This document shows positions 1 through 9,424 of a stretch of DNA of 46,250 nucleotides, piece by piece; the first letter of the stretch is position 1; every line of letters begins with the position of its first letter. A model generated the notes under the pieces. It was given only the letters and a program-made list of their open reading frames with translations. It was not told the DNA's origin and made no database searches. Source of the stretch: Lysobacterales bacterium (GTDB lineage Bacteria; Pseudomonadota; Gammaproteobacteria; Xanthomonadales; SZUA-36); NCBI GenBank assembly GCA_014238945.1, contig JABAAB010000027.1, positions 1-46,250 on the forward strand, read 5' to 3'. A program made the position numbers and the translations under genes.

Positions 1-1065
1 AGACAGGACAAATATCAACACCAGGGCCGCAGAAGATACGATTGAGCGGTACTTTTCGTTGTTAAGCAGTCCCGAAACGGTGTGGATGGCCATCAGGAAT
101 ACCGGCATCAGCACGGCAATAAAACGACTCATCTGATCGGGATACGGCCATACCATCAACATGCAAAAAGAAGCAACCGCATACCAGGCGTCGATCCGGA
201 ACCTGATGAACCTGACAACAAGGCCAGCTGAAACCAATACCGTCGCAATAACCGTTCCGGTTGTCGAGCCCCAGATTTGAACCCACCCACGCAGAACCGA
301 TCGCAAGTGTTGTACCAGGTAACCCCAGTGCAGAGTGCTCAGATTGTTTACCAGGTCATCACTGTAACCCCGAATGCCAGGCAGTCCCGCACGCAGATAA
401 ACTATGATCGCCAGTCCTGCGGCCAGACCCGGGAGAAAGGGAATCAGCAACAAAAACCTTCGTTGAAACACAAGACAGCCAATCAGGGCCGCCACCAGTG
501 CCCAGCCTGCGCTCCGGGTTGCTACCGCCAGGCCCGTGGTGAACCCGATCAACAGCCACAATAGCCTGGTTTGACGATTCAAGTTTGCCAGTAGTAATAC
601 AACGCTGGTCAGCAATATGAACAAGGGTTCCGACATCAGCGCGGGTAAAAAAGTCAGCGCCAATGGATTGAACATCATCAATGCACCTGCAAAGACCATG
701 GCGGTGATCGGCATGCCCTCACGAAAAAACCAGGTCATTGCAACTCCGGTCGCCAGGGCGAGGAATGCCACGTTCAATATTAATGCGTTGCTGTGGTCAA
801 CCAGAACCTGCCCCGTCAATGACAAGGCGAAAGGGAAAAGTGGTGGATACTGCCTGGATTGCAACATGGTCCAGGCAACATGCAGATGTTCATTTCGTCC
901 CGACAGCCACTCTGCATACCAGGCAAACCAGGTGTCGTCCCAGTCAAACCCCAGGGGTGACGGCGGTAACACCATCCACACCCCGAGCAGGAAAAATCCT
1001 GTCACCAGGGCAAGAATTATCAGGCTGGTCTTCCGGTAAAAGTGACCCTTAACAAAAATATTCAA
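1..1065 (-). CDS. Multi-pass membrane glycosyltransferase (GT-C-like), 3' end outside the window
   Basis: The minus strand is open for 355 codons from a TTG at 1065 to the window edge, so the C-terminus is missing. The translation is strongly hydrophobic with about eight or more membrane segments. After the first helix comes a loop with Asp-Asp and aromatic residues (FDWDDTWFAWYAEWLS, about residues 38-53). Acidic residues in the first periplasmic loop are the hallmark of GT-C enzymes that use polyprenyl-phosphate sugars (ArnT/PMT-like). A GT2 gene of the polyprenyl-phosphate type lies upstream on the same strand, which fits donor synthesis plus transfer. The start is uncertain: no ATG lies between the upstream in-frame TGA and the first helix, and the ribosome-binding site is weak. 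Acceptor and sugar cannot be told. Confidence 0.7.
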   Translation of the reverse strand, partial: MNIFVKGHFYRKTSLIILALVTGFFLLGVWMVLPPSPLGFDWDDTWFAWYAEWLSGRNEHLHVAWTMLQSRQYPPLFPFALSLTGQVLVDHSNALILNVAFLALATGVAMTWFFREGMPITAMVFAGALMMFNPLALTFLPALMSEPLFILLTSVVLLLANLNRQTRLLWLLIGFTTGLAVATRSAGWALVAALIGCLVFQRRFLLLIPFLPGLAAGLAIIVYLRAGLPGIRGYSDDLVNNLSTLHWGYLVQHLRSVLRGWVQIWGSTTGTVIATVLVSAGLVVRFIRFRIDAWYAVASFCMLMVWPYPDQMSRFIAVLMPVFLMAIHTVSGLLNNEKYRSIVSSAALVLIFVLS

Positions 1066-1402
1066 CTTCGGCCCATCATCAAAGCAAACAATGGGTCATT
1101 GTAACCAATGATGAATGCAAAATAAGGAGCCCTTTCCGGAGCGGTCTTGTCAACCCGGGTACCTGGTTTTGCCGAATGAAGGTTTGACCTGATAATTAAA
1201 GGACCAATCAGGTTTTGAGCCAAACCAGCTTTCATGTCAGTTGACACCCCTCAGGTCATCTTCGAATTCAAGCTACAACTGACAATTATGGGCCAGCACG
1301 TCGGAACCCTCGGACTGTCTGCCTGAATCCGTTTTCCCCGGACCTGGGATGACGGGGATATGTGAAATGAAAGAACAGCAGCGAACAGGATCCTTCGTAT
1401 AC
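1066..1402. other. Gap between two minus-strand glycosylation genes
   Basis: This 337-base stretch lies between the GT2 gene and the GT-C-like gene. I see no convincing gene, hairpin terminator or promoter in it. A 61-codon minus-strand frame (1062-1247) overlaps the TTG start of the membrane gene, but its sequence resembles no family I know. Confidence 0.5.
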
Positions 1403-2095
1403 CTATGAACGCCACAGGTTGTATTTCAGAATACACCAGATGGCCCAAATACCATCTTTCCAGCCGATTTTCTTGCCCTCGGTATAAGTGCGCCCGAAAT
1501 AGCCAATTCCCACCTCGTATATGCGAAGTTTTCTGGTCGCAATCTTGGCAGTGATTTCAGGCTCGAACCCAAACCGGTCTTCCCTGATATCGATTGACTG
1601 GATCACATCACGGCGAAAGGCCTTGTAACCGGTTTCCATATCCGTGAGATTAAGGTTGCTGAACATGTTGGACATAAAGGTCAGCAAACCATTACCTACC
1701 CGGTGCCAGAAATACAACACGCGGTGCGGTCTGTTTCCCATAAAACGTGAACCATAGACAACATCCGCTCTGTTGTTGACGATGGGGTCGATCATGACCG
1801 GGTAATCACGCGGGTCATACTCTAAATCTGCATCCTGCACGATGACGATGTCTCTTGTTGCGGCCGAGAACCCAACCCTCAGTGCCGCGCCTTTTCCCCT
1901 GTTTCTGTCCTGGTAGATCACTCGGACCGACTTACCGTCGATTTGTTGGGCCAGTAATTCCCGGGTTCCGTCCGTTGAACAGTCATCTACTACTATGATT
2001 TCACCCTTCTCGCCAATGACATCACGGACGGACTGAACCACCTGTTGTATTGAATTGACCTCGTTGAAACACGGGATGACGACTGAAAGATTCAT
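1403..2095 (-). CDS. GT2 glycosyltransferase, polyprenyl-phosphate sugar synthase type
   Basis: A 230-residue GT-A fold transferase of family 2. Visible motifs are the N-terminal strand LSVVIPCFNE, the nucleotide-binding VVDDCSTDGT (about residues 35-44), the acidic metal site QDADLEYDP (about 87-95), and an ETGYKAFRR acceptor-region motif near residue 150. Length and motifs match dolichol/undecaprenyl-phosphate mannosyl- or glucosyltransferases (DPM1/GtrB group), but no C-terminal membrane helices are present, so this is the soluble short form. It likely charges a lipid carrier with a sugar that the downstream membrane glycosyltransferase then uses. The ATG at 2095 begins directly with the conserved first strand. 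The exact sugar is not predictable. Confidence 0.88.
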   Translation of the reverse strand: MNLSVVIPCFNEVNSIQQVVQSVRDVIGEKGEIIVVDDCSTDGTRELLAQQIDGKSVRVIYQDRNRGKGAALRVGFSAATRDIVIVQDADLEYDPRDYPVMIDPIVNNRADVVYGSRFMGNRPHRVLYFWHRVGNGLLTFMSNMFSNLNLTDMETGYKAFRRDVIQSIDIREDRFGFEPEITAKIATRKLRIYEVGIGYFGRTYTEGKKIGWKDGIWAIWCILKYNLWRS

Positions 2096-2400
2096 CGCTG
2101 CTGCTCATAATGATAACGTGGTGATTACCCGAAGCAAGGTTATCTGTAACGATTGGCAATTACAATTGCTTAATTTAACTGGCCCTGCATTGTATCTACC
2201 TGACTCGACGGGTACCTCTTTGTGTACAACGTGGATTGTCCGGACTGGTCTTATTTGGCCGGTCCAAGCAAAATTGTTAATTTCACAACGGGTATAGGTT
2301 AAAATACAGGGTCAGCCAACACGTGAGAGCGGGTCATTACCGTATTCAACCTGCTCATACAATAGCGAGACACCATGACAGTTCCCGGAGATCAACCCGT
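2096..2400. promoter_or_regulatory. Divergent intergenic region between the GT2 gene and surA
   Basis: An AT-rich 305-base region that must hold promoters for the leftward GT2 gene and the rightward surA operon. A perfect inverted repeat GCAATT-AC-AATTGC lies at 2156-2169. A weak surA promoter candidate is TTGTTA near 2275 with TAAAAT about 20 bases further on, which is longer than optimal spacing. An in-frame GTG at 2323 could extend SurA, but the 26 extra residues do not look like a signal peptide. Confidence 0.4.
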
Positions 2401-3699
2401 ATGACAAGTTTTAGCCGCCCTTTAATTTGGCTTGTATGCATGACCCTGATGTCCGCTGTGACGTTCTCGACTGTACAGGCACAAACCACCGAGAAAATCG
2501 ATTCCATCGTTGCCCTGGTGGATGACGATATCATTCTCAGAAGTGAATTGGATCTGGCCACCAAGGGAATCATTGATCGAATCCGCCAACAGGGCGGGTC
2601 CCTGCCGCCGCAGCACCTGCTGGAAAAACAGGTGCTGGAGCGTCTGATCGTGCGCAGGCTGCAGTTACAGAGGGCATTCCAGACCGGTATACGTATATCC
2701 GACACAGATATTGACCAGTCGCTGTTACAACTTGCCCAGCAGAACAATCTAACCTTGACACAGATGCGCCAGGTCATTGAATCGGACGGCGAAGATTTTA
2801 CAGAATTTCGACAGAATATCGGTGAGGAAATGATGACCGAGCGTCTGCGCCAGCGAGTGATCAATGGCATGGACCCCATCACAGACACCGAGATCGATAT
2901 CCTGCTGGCTTCCGACCGTTTCCATGGTGGTGAATACAATATTTCACATATCCTGATCAGTCTGCCGGAGGGTGCAACACCACAACAGATTGCTGAACAG
3001 GAAAGCAAGGCCAACAACGTGCATCAGCAATTGCTGGAAGGCCTGGATTTCGCCTCGGCAGCCATCAGTTTTTCCGGCAGCCAGGAGGCCCTTGAAGGCG
3101 GCCTGGTTGGCTGGCGGGACCTGAATTCAGTACCGGTGGCATTTTCTGAATCAATCAAGAACCTGAGAGGTGGGCAGTTCACAGTACCGATCCGCAGTCA
3201 GGCCGGTTTTCACATCGTCAGGGTCAATGACTACCGCGACCGCAGCCAGGTAATGGCCACAGAATTCCATGCCCGTCATATCATGATAGAAATCAATGAG
3301 CTCGTTGCAGCACGAGATGCCATGGCAGAGGTGCGTGACATACATCAAAAGTTGAAAGACGGGGAAGATTTCGAGGTGCTGGCCAGGGAAAACTCAGATG
3401 ATGTTTCCAGTGCGAACCTGGGTGGAGACATGGGATGGTTTGCCCCTCAGGCCTTTGGTGAGCGCATCGAGCAGACCTTGCAGGCCATGCAGGACGGCGA
3501 TATTTCCGAGCCATTTCAAACCGTCACCGGATGGCACATCATAGAGCGCCTCGGCATACGCGAGAAGGACGTAACCGAGGCAGCCATGCGCAATGCAGCG
3601 CGTGCCAACCTGCAACAGCAGAAAATGGATATCGAAGTCGAACAATTCTTACAGCAGATGCGTGATGAAGCATTTGTAGAAATCCGTTTGCCTTCCTGA
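2401..3699 (+). CDS. surA: Periplasmic chaperone and peptidyl-prolyl isomerase SurA
   Basis: SurA escorts outer-membrane proteins through the periplasm to the BAM complex. The 432-residue product has a signal peptide ending near VQA-QTT, an N-terminal chaperone domain beginning DSIVALVDDDIILRSELD, and two parvulin domains (first starting near ISHILISL, second near ARHIMIEI with GGDMGWFAPQ), then a short C-terminal helix. The length matches E. coli SurA (428). I chose the ATG at 2401 over the upstream GTG at 2323 because it gives a normal signal peptide and has GGAG upstream. It heads the surA-pdxA-rsmA-apaG-apaH series. lptD, the usual upstream neighbour, is absent and replaced by a divergent glycosyltransferase gene. 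Confidence 0.96.
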   Translation: MTSFSRPLIWLVCMTLMSAVTFSTVQAQTTEKIDSIVALVDDDIILRSELDLATKGIIDRIRQQGGSLPPQHLLEKQVLERLIVRRLQLQRAFQTGIRISDTDIDQSLLQLAQQNNLTLTQMRQVIESDGEDFTEFRQNIGEEMMTERLRQRVINGMDPITDTEIDILLASDRFHGGEYNISHILISLPEGATPQQIAEQESKANNVHQQLLEGLDFASAAISFSGSQEALEGGLVGWRDLNSVPVAFSESIKNLRGGQFTVPIRSQAGFHIVRVNDYRDRSQVMATEFHARHIMIEINELVAARDAMAEVRDIHQKLKDGEDFEVLARENSDDVSSANLGGDMGWFAPQAFGERIEQTLQAMQDGDISEPFQTVTGWHIIERLGIREKDVTEAAMRNAARANLQQQKMDIEVEQFLQQMRDEAFVEIRLPS

Positions 3700-3727
3700 A
3701 CACACTGCCAGCCACTCGGGCACAGGA

Positions 3728-4705
3728 ATGATCAAGGATTTACCCGTACTTGCCATTACTCCGGGCGAGCCGGCAGGTGTCGGACCTGAATGTACCATTC
3801 GCCTGGCCCACGAGCACCCCGAGTTACGTTTGCTGACGATTGCGGATCCGAAATTGCTTGGTTCAACGGCTGCTCAACTGAATTTGAATGTTCCCATAGT
3901 CAACTGGCACCCGGGGGAAACCGTTCATGCTGGCAAACTCAATTGCTTCAAGCAAAAACTCAATGTACTTCCCACCCCGGGGAAGCTAAACCGGGCCAAT
4001 GCTGAGTACGTGATCTCAACCATCAAATCCGCCGTCAGACTCGTGCGTTCGGGCCATGCAGGTGCACTGGTGACCGGCCCGGTACACAAGGGCGTGATCA
4101 ATGACGCAGGGATCGCTTTTAGTGGCCATACCGAGTTGCTGGCCAAACTGGCGGGATTACACAAGGTTGTGATGATGCTGGCTGCGGGTGACTTTCGTGT
4201 CGCTCTGGTAACTACCCACCTGCCCCTGCGCGATGTTCCGGATGCCATTACAGTTGAAAATGTCCACGACACCATACACATCACCAACGATGAATTGCGC
4301 CGTAGATTTGGAATCGCACACCCCGTGATCCAGGTGCTGGGGCTCAACCCGCATGCCGGTGAAGGCGGACACCTGGGCAGTGAAGATGACCAGATCATTA
4401 AAAAGGTCATCACCCGGTGCAGATCCGATGGCATCAGCGTTATTGGTCCGGTGCCGGCTGACAGTGCATTTACACCATCACGTCTTGCCTCCTGTGACGC
4501 GGTGATCGCAATGTACCACGACCAGGGACTGCCCGTACTCAAACACGCGGGCTTCGGCAAGGCTGTGAATATCACGCTGGGCCTGCCCTTCGTGCGTACC
4601 TCGGTGGACCACGGCACAGCTTTGGATATTGCGGGTAAAAATCAGGCCAGCGCCTCCAGTTTCTATACGGCGGCGGCGGTCGCACAGCAAATGTGCAACC
4701 AGTAG
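3728..4705 (+). CDS. pdxA: 4-hydroxythreonine-4-phosphate dehydrogenase PdxA
   Basis: PdxA oxidises 4-phosphohydroxy-L-threonine with NAD(P) in the DXP-dependent pathway to pyridoxal 5'-phosphate, in the cytoplasm. The 325-residue protein shows the family motifs TPGEPAGVGPE at the N-terminus, TGPVHKG and FSGHTE in the middle, NPHAGEGG (about residue 209), MYHDQGLPVLK (about 259) and DHGTALDIAG near the end. The histidines in FSGHTE, MYHDQ and DHGTA correspond to the metal and substrate ligands. The length is typical. It lies 28 bases after surA and 4 bases before the proposed rsmA start, so the three are probably co-transcribed. Confidence 0.96.
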   Translation: MIKDLPVLAITPGEPAGVGPECTIRLAHEHPELRLLTIADPKLLGSTAAQLNLNVPIVNWHPGETVHAGKLNCFKQKLNVLPTPGKLNRANAEYVISTIKSAVRLVRSGHAGALVTGPVHKGVINDAGIAFSGHTELLAKLAGLHKVVMMLAAGDFRVALVTTHLPLRDVPDAITVENVHDTIHITNDELRRRFGIAHPVIQVLGLNPHAGEGGHLGSEDDQIIKKVITRCRSDGISVIGPVPADSAFTPSRLASCDAVIAMYHDQGLPVLKHAGFGKAVNITLGLPFVRTSVDHGTALDIAGKNQASASSFYTAAAVAQQMCNQ

Positions 4706-4709
4706 AACA

Positions 4710-5498
4710 TTGACCCAGGGAAAGCATATAGCCCGAAAGAGATTTGGACAGAATTTTCTGCATGACCAGGCCGTCATTGACCGAATTATTGCCTGTATCG
4801 CGCCGAAAGCGAACGACTTGCTGGTTGAAATCGGCCCCGGTCAGGCTGCCCTGACCCGGCCACTGGCCAGGTGTGGGGCGGAACTGCATATTATTGAAAT
4901 TGACCGCGACCTGGCCACAACGCTTTCAAAACAATTTGCCAGCTACCAGAATGTCAAAATCCACCAATGTGATGCCTTGAAAACGGACCTGTCTTCCATA
5001 ACAGCTAATCGCCCATTCCGCTTGCTTGGAAATCTGCCCTACAATATTTCCACACCACTGCTGTTTCACGTATTGCAATGGAGTGATCTGCTGATCGACA
5101 TGCACTTCATGCTGCAAAAAGAAGTCGTGGATCGTCTTGCGGCGATCCCTGGAAGCAAGACCTACGGACGGTTGTCCGTGATGGCCCAGTTTCGCTGTAC
5201 CGTGGAACCCCTTTTTGAAGTACTGCCGAAGAGTTTTAGCCCCGCACCGCGGGTACTTTCGAACATTGTCCGCCTAATACCACTTCACTCACCGCCGGCT
5301 GATGCAGGCCGGGAGGGACAATTGGAGCGTGTGGTACGGGCAGCATTCTCACAACGACGCAAGACATTGCGCAACAGCCTGAAGAGCCTGATGAACGCAA
5401 CGGAAATCACAGCGGCCGGGATTGACCCGGGTCAGCGTGCAGAACAACTCAGTTTGTCGCAATTTGCCACACTTGCACGCCTGCTGTCGTACGATTAA
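4710..5498 (+). CDS. rsmA: 16S rRNA dimethyladenosine transferase RsmA (KsgA)
   Basis: RsmA methylates the two adjacent adenines in helix 45 of 16S rRNA with S-adenosylmethionine, a late checkpoint in small-subunit assembly. The protein opens with ARKRFGQNFLHD, then the SAM motif VEIGPGQAALT, the acidic EIDRD that binds the ribose, and the catalytic NLPYNIS motif. The C-terminal helical domain contains FSQRRKTLRNSL. Starting at the TTG at 4710, four bases after the pdxA stop, gives 262 residues, close to the usual 265-275. In-frame starts further upstream lie inside pdxA and add an Arg-rich stretch not seen in the family. Translation is probably coupled to pdxA. Confidence 0.94.
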   Translation: MTQGKHIARKRFGQNFLHDQAVIDRIIACIAPKANDLLVEIGPGQAALTRPLARCGAELHIIEIDRDLATTLSKQFASYQNVKIHQCDALKTDLSSITANRPFRLLGNLPYNISTPLLFHVLQWSDLLIDMHFMLQKEVVDRLAAIPGSKTYGRLSVMAQFRCTVEPLFEVLPKSFSPAPRVLSNIVRLIPLHSPPADAGREGQLERVVRAAFSQRRKTLRNSLKSLMNATEITAAGIDPGQRAEQLSLSQFATLARLLSYD

Positions 5499-5537
5499 AG
5501 TTGATTTTGGCCCACAAGCTTGCAGGTAGCAATTGAT

Positions 5538-5903
5538 ATGAGTACCAGGATACCCGTTCATGTGGAGGCGCAACCTGAATTTCTCGGTCAACGGGATGGC
5601 AAATATGCTTTCGCCTACACGATATTCATTACCAACAAATCGAGCCAGATCATTACCCTGAGAAACCGACATTGGATCATTACCCACGCGGACGGATCGG
5701 TTGAGGAAGTCATCGGCGAGGGAGTTGTTGGCCAGACTCCGGAACTGGCACCAGGGGGTTCATACAGTTACACCTCCGGTGCGCTGATACCCACTTCGGT
5801 TGGATCCATGAGGGGTTCATATGGTTTTATCACGGATGACGGACATTCCTTTCGTACAGAGATACCAGAATTCACCCTGCATGCGCCGGATACTCTTCAT
5901 TAG
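5538..5903 (+). CDS. apaG: ApaG (DUF525) protein
   Basis: A 121-residue ApaG/DUF525 protein with a fibronectin-III-like beta sandwich. Recognisable segments are FAYTIFITN, RHWIITHADG, EVIGEGVVG, PELAPGGSYSYTSG and MRGSYGFI. The length and motif order match E. coli ApaG (125 residues). Its biochemical role is not settled; the gene is typically linked to apaH and rsmA, as here. The ATG at 5538 is preferred to a TTG at 5520 because the family starts just before the IPVHVEAQ strand. It lies 39 bases after rsmA and 69 bases before apaH. Confidence 0.94.
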   Translation: MSTRIPVHVEAQPEFLGQRDGKYAFAYTIFITNKSSQIITLRNRHWIITHADGSVEEVIGEGVVGQTPELAPGGSYSYTSGALIPTSVGSMRGSYGFITDDGHSFRTEIPEFTLHAPDTLH

Positions 5904-5972
5904 CGCACAATTCTCAGCGGTCGCACCACCTGTTTGCCGACCCCGGTGGTCCCGGGTATCCAACAGGCGCAT

Positions 5973-6785
5973 ATGTCTGTTTACCTGATTGGTGACATTC
6001 AGGGTTGCCATGACGCCCTGCAACGTTTACTGGACAAGTTTAATTTTGACCAGGCTGCGGATAAATTGTGGCTGTGTGGGGATCTGGTAAATCGAGGCGG
6101 CAGTTCACTGCAAGTTATGCGTCTGTTGTTCAGTCTCAGGGAATCAGTCAGCGTGACCCTGGGCAATCATGACCTGCACCTGTTGGCAGCAAGTCAAAAT
6201 CTCTTCTACGGGGGCGGTGATAGTGCAGAGTTTGATGCAGTTTTGACAGCACCCGATTTCGAGGAACTGATCGGGTGGTTACGCCAACAACCACTGGCGT
6301 GCTGGTCGCCCGAGCACCGCTTGTTGAGGGTACACGCCGGGGTGATTCCGCAGTGGACATGGCAAGATGTGATCAGTGCAGGAAAGGAAGTTTCTGCAGT
6401 ATTGCAGTCAGACCAAAGTGATAAATTTCTGCACCATATGTACGGCAACCGTCCCCGGCTTTGGCGAGAAGAGCGAACCGGTATGAAACGGCTCAGGCTG
6501 ATTACCAATATCCTCACACGTCTGCGGTTTTGCGATTATGCCGGCCGTGGTGCCTACAGGCATTCCGGTGCACCCGGCAGTCAACCGGTGGGATACAAAC
6601 CCTGGTACAAGCACAAGCACAGAAAAACCAGGGACATCACCATCGCTTTCGGGCACTGGGCCGCTTTGGGGTTGCGTCTCAAAAAACGCTACCTCGCCAT
6701 GGATTCCGGCTGTGTGTGGGGTGGAAAACTCAGTGCACTCAGGTTGGAAGACCGAGCCTTGTTCCAGGTAAAAAACGAGGTTTAG
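5973..6785 (+). CDS. apaH: Symmetrical diadenosine tetraphosphatase ApaH
   Basis: ApaH hydrolyses Ap4A to two ADP and can remove Np4 caps from RNA. It belongs to the calcineurin-like metallophosphatases. The metal-site motifs are present in order: GDIQGCHD (about residue 7), GDLVNRG (about 34), LGNHDLHLL (about 62), then HAGVIPQW. GHWAALG near residue 223 supplies the final histidine. The ATG at 5973 starts the conserved MSVYLIGDI; a TTG at 5934 would add 13 unlikely residues. At 270 residues it is slightly shorter than the E. coli enzyme. Its stop codon overlaps the stop of the convergent folA gene, leaving no room for a terminator between them. Confidence 0.95.
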   Translation: MSVYLIGDIQGCHDALQRLLDKFNFDQAADKLWLCGDLVNRGGSSLQVMRLLFSLRESVSVTLGNHDLHLLAASQNLFYGGGDSAEFDAVLTAPDFEELIGWLRQQPLACWSPEHRLLRVHAGVIPQWTWQDVISAGKEVSAVLQSDQSDKFLHHMYGNRPRLWREERTGMKRLRLITNILTRLRFCDYAGRGAYRHSGAPGSQPVGYKPWYKHKHRKTRDITIAFGHWAALGLRLKKRYLAMDSGCVWGGKLSALRLEDRALFQVKNEV

Positions 6786-7285
6786 AGGCGTGGTTTGACC
6801 CGACGTCTCAACTCGACGATGCGATATCGGTATTGATTGTCCCGATTGGATTCGAAGCCAATCTCTGATGTCTGGTGCCATTCCTCTTCCACCCAGCAAG
6901 GAAACCAGGTATCCGCTTCGACATCTATCTCTATCAGCGTGAGCACCATACGGTGGGCATGAGGCAGCGCGAGGGTGTACAGTTGCCCCCCGCCGATCAC
7001 CATGATTTCTGAAGCCAGTGACAAGTCCATAGCAGCTTCAAGGGAGCCGGCCACATCCGCACCAGCGGCAATAAAATCATGATTCCGGGTGACCACAATA
7101 TTTTGCCGGCCAGGTAATGGTTTGCCAATGGATTGCCATGTCTTGCGACCCATGACCAGTGCCTTACCCATGGTGGTCCTTTTGAAATGCTGCAACTCTG
7201 CCGGCAGGTGCCAGGGCATGCCACCATCGAGTCCGATCCCACGGTTGGTCGCCATTGCGGCGATAAGTGTTATTTGTTTATCCAT
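6782..7285 (-). CDS. folA: Dihydrofolate reductase
   Basis: FolA reduces dihydrofolate with NADPH, restoring the cofactor that thymidylate synthase consumes. The 167-residue protein has the standard motifs: ITLIAAMATNRGIG with the Met20-type loop, GGMPWHLPAEL with the Trp and the acidic active-site region, TMGKALVMGRKTWQSIG, LPGRQNIVVTR, and VIGGGQLYTLAL. It is the last gene of lgt-thyA-folA, 56 bases after thyA, and converges with apaH with a 4-base overlap of the coding ends. thyA and folA are functionally paired because ThyA generates the substrate of FolA. Confidence 0.97.
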   Translation of the reverse strand: MDKQITLIAAMATNRGIGLDGGMPWHLPAELQHFKRTTMGKALVMGRKTWQSIGKPLPGRQNIVVTRNHDFIAAGADVAGSLEAAMDLSLASEIMVIGGGQLYTLALPHAHRMVLTLIEIDVEADTWFPCWVEEEWHQTSEIGFESNRDNQYRYRIVELRRRVKPRL

Positions 7286-7341
7286 TTTAACGGGCTTGAT
7301 GTCGGCATGATTCCTTATTCCCGGTTATACCCGTCAGGGAG

Positions 7342-8175
7342 TTACACGGCAATCGGGGCACGGATTCCTGCATGGCACCGGTAATTCTGTAACTGAAAAT
7401 CTTCAAATTCAAAGCCGAACAAATCATTACGTTCGGGGTTGAGTCTCATGACCGGTAATGGAAAAGGGTCCCGCGCAAGCTGGGTGCTCACCTGTTCGAG
7501 ATGATTGAGATAAATATGTGCGTCACCCAGTGTATGAACAAAGTCGCCGGCTTTCAGATTCAGCACTTGTGCAATCATCATTGTCAACAATGCGTACGAT
7601 GCGATGTTGAAGGGCACACCCAGGAAGACATCTGCACTGCGCTGGTACATCTGGCAACTCAGGGTTCCATTGGCCACGTGGAACTGAAACATGGTATGAC
7701 ACGGGGGCAGTGCCTGCAGTCCCGCACGGGCATTATCACTTGGACTTTGAGATTCATCTGGCAACACAGCGGGATTCCATGCCGAGATAATATGCCGGCG
7801 CGAATGTGGTTTGCTGCGGAGATCTTCCAGCAGTCCCTGTACCTGGTCCAGGTGCCCACCGCCAGGCAGGACCCAGTCACGCCACTGGGCACCGTAGACC
7901 GGCCCCAGTTCGCCATGTTCATCTGCCCACTCGTCCCAGATGGTGACCCCGTTGTCGTTGAGGTATGCAATATTGGTATCACCTTTCAAAAACCAAAGCA
8001 GCTCATAAATTATGGATCTTAAATGTAACTTCTTGGTCGTCACACATGGAAATCCCCGGGACAGGTCGAATCGCATCTGGTAACCGAACAGACTGATGGT
8101 CCCGGTACCGGTTCGGTCCTCTTTGCGGCTGCCCTTTTCAAGAATATCCTGCAGCAGTTTAAGGTAGGTTTTCAT
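7342..8175 (-). CDS. thyA: Thymidylate synthase ThyA
   Basis: ThyA methylates dUMP to dTMP using methylene-tetrahydrofolate. Key parts of the 277-residue sequence are the dUMP phosphate-binding region [18 protein letters not shown], the nucleophile in [32 protein letters not shown], and the C-terminal GIRAPIAV. Between SAWNPAVL and the active-site cysteine there is a roughly 12-residue Ser/Asp-rich insertion ([12 protein letters not shown]) absent from the 264-residue E. coli enzyme. Its ATG overlaps the lgt stop codon (8172-8175), so the two are translationally coupled. Confidence 0.97.
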   Translation of the reverse strand: MKTYLKLLQDILEKGSRKEDRTGTGTISLFGYQMRFDLSRGFPCVTTKKLHLRSIIYELLWFLKGDTNIAYLNDNGVTIWDEWADEHGELGPVYGAQWRDWVLPGGGHLDQVQGLLEDLRSKPHSRRHIISAWNPAVLPDESQSPSDNARAGLQALPPCHTMFQFHVANGTLSCQMYQRSADVFLGVPFNIASYALLTMMIAQVLNLKAGDFVHTLGDAHIYLNHLEQVSTQLARDPFPLPVMRLNPERNDLFGFEFEDFQLQNYRCHAGIRAPIAV

Positions 8176-9053
8176 GACTTGGGGTCAGTCTCTTCCCTTT
8201 TCGGTCCGGCACGGTAAGCCATATACATAATGATGGCACCTGCAGCAATCATGGGCAATGACAACAGCATTCCCATGGTCAGCCATTGCATGGCGAGAAA
8301 ACCGATATGGTCATCGGGTTGACGGAAAAATTCAGCGATCAATCTGAACACACCATAGCCGATCAGGAACATTCCGGAAACAGCAGCACCCGGCCTGGGT
8401 CGGGCTGAATACCACATCAATATAAAGAACAGGGCCAGCCCCTCCAATCCAGCCTGGTATAACTGGCTTGGATGCCGGGCGAGGTGATCGAGGGCCCCTG
8501 AGCGCCATGCTTCATCGAGCGCTTTGCTGTCACCCGGTCCGTAGCCCGTGGAATTAACGAAGATCATGCCCCACGGAACATCTGTCAAACGGCCCCACAA
8601 CTCTCCACCTATGAAATTACCAAGCCGACCGAAAGCCAGGCCAAGAGGAACCATTGGCGCCACGAAATCAGCAACCTGCCAGAAAGATTTATTGGTCTTG
8701 CGGGCAAACCAGACCATGGCCAGTATCACACCAATCAGTCCACCATGAAATGACATGCCGCCATCCCAGACCCTGAACAACGACAAGGGGTCCGCCAACA
8801 GTGATTGAAATCCATAGAACAGCATATAGCCCATGCGGCCACCCAGAATGACACCAAGCATGCCGTAAAACAGGACATCGCTGACCTCCTGTTTGCTCCA
8901 TCCGAGCCAGGCCCGGGTCGTCGCCAGGGTGTTTCCCATAGCCCAGAAAGACAGAAACGCCAACAGGTACATCAAACCGTACCAGTGTATGTCCAGGGGG
9001 CCGATGGACAGGGCCACCGGATCAAAATTAATCAATATGTGTTTGGGTTGCAC
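8172..9053 (-). CDS. lgt: Prolipoprotein diacylglyceryl transferase Lgt
   Basis: Lgt adds diacylglycerol from phosphatidylglycerol to the lipobox cysteine of prolipoproteins in the inner membrane. The 293-residue protein has about seven membrane helices. It carries the HGGLIGV motif (about residue 105) and the signature [13 protein letters not shown] (about 145-157) containing the essential arginine and asparagine. It starts at a GTG at 9053 with GGGAG placed about eight bases upstream, followed by the family-typical short N-terminus and [11 protein letters not shown]-like segment. It is first of the lgt-thyA-folA unit and overlaps thyA by four bases. A putative lipoprotein at 35508 would be one of its substrates. 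Confidence 0.97.
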   Translation of the reverse strand: MQPKHILINFDPVALSIGPLDIHWYGLMYLLAFLSFWAMGNTLATTRAWLGWSKQEVSDVLFYGMLGVILGGRMGYMLFYGFQSLLADPLSLFRVWDGGMSFHGGLIGVILAMVWFARKTNKSFWQVADFVAPMVPLGLAFGRLGNFIGGELWGRLTDVPWGMIFVNSTGYGPGDSKALDEAWRSGALDHLARHPSQLYQAGLEGLALFFILMWYSARPRPGAAVSGMFLIGYGVFRLIAEFFRQPDDHIGFLAMQWLTMGMLLSLPMIAAGAIIMYMAYRAGPKREETDPKS

Positions 9054-9424
9054 CTGGCAACTCCCGGAAAATTATTATAAGAATCGCAGGCAGCATATGA
9101 CAGTCTTCGGGTAGGGGCAAGCCGGTTTACACACAATGCACAAACGGATAGAAAAACACCGGCCAACACGGCCATGTGACGGTATCGATTGCTACAATAA
9201 CGGCCTGGCAGCGCTGCGATGCGGTACACTGCCTGCCCGTGCGATGCACCAGTGTCCAGAGAAACTGGGTGGCCAGACCATCAACGGTGATGGTTTTGAG
9301 CTGAAATTCTCGCAGTGAAAAAAATGGAAAGACGCTCGAATCCGGGTAAGAAAAACGTTGGTTCCTTTTGGGATGGGAGGCATAAGCCGGTTGAGTGATC
9401 CGGAGAATTAAAACGGGACATAAT
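9054..9424. promoter_or_regulatory. Divergent intergenic region between lgt and the SLC13-type permease
   Basis: This 371-base region should carry the leftward promoter for lgt-thyA-folA and a rightward promoter for the permease. I see no strong -35/-10 pair, hairpin or RNA element. Short open frames on both strands (for example 9136-9318) lack ribosome-binding sites and family resemblance. Confidence 0.4.

Noticed and set aside
1062-1247. 61-codon minus-strand frame ending over the start of the membrane glycosyltransferase
   Set aside because: No family likeness and no strong ribosome-binding site; the overlap with the TTG start is weak evidence of a gene.
2323-2400. Upstream GTG start for surA
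   Set aside because: It adds 26 residues that spoil the signal peptide; the ATG at 2401 has GGAG in front and fits the family length.
9136-9318. Plus-strand frame between lgt and the permease
   Set aside because: No ribosome-binding site, odd composition, no recognisable motif.
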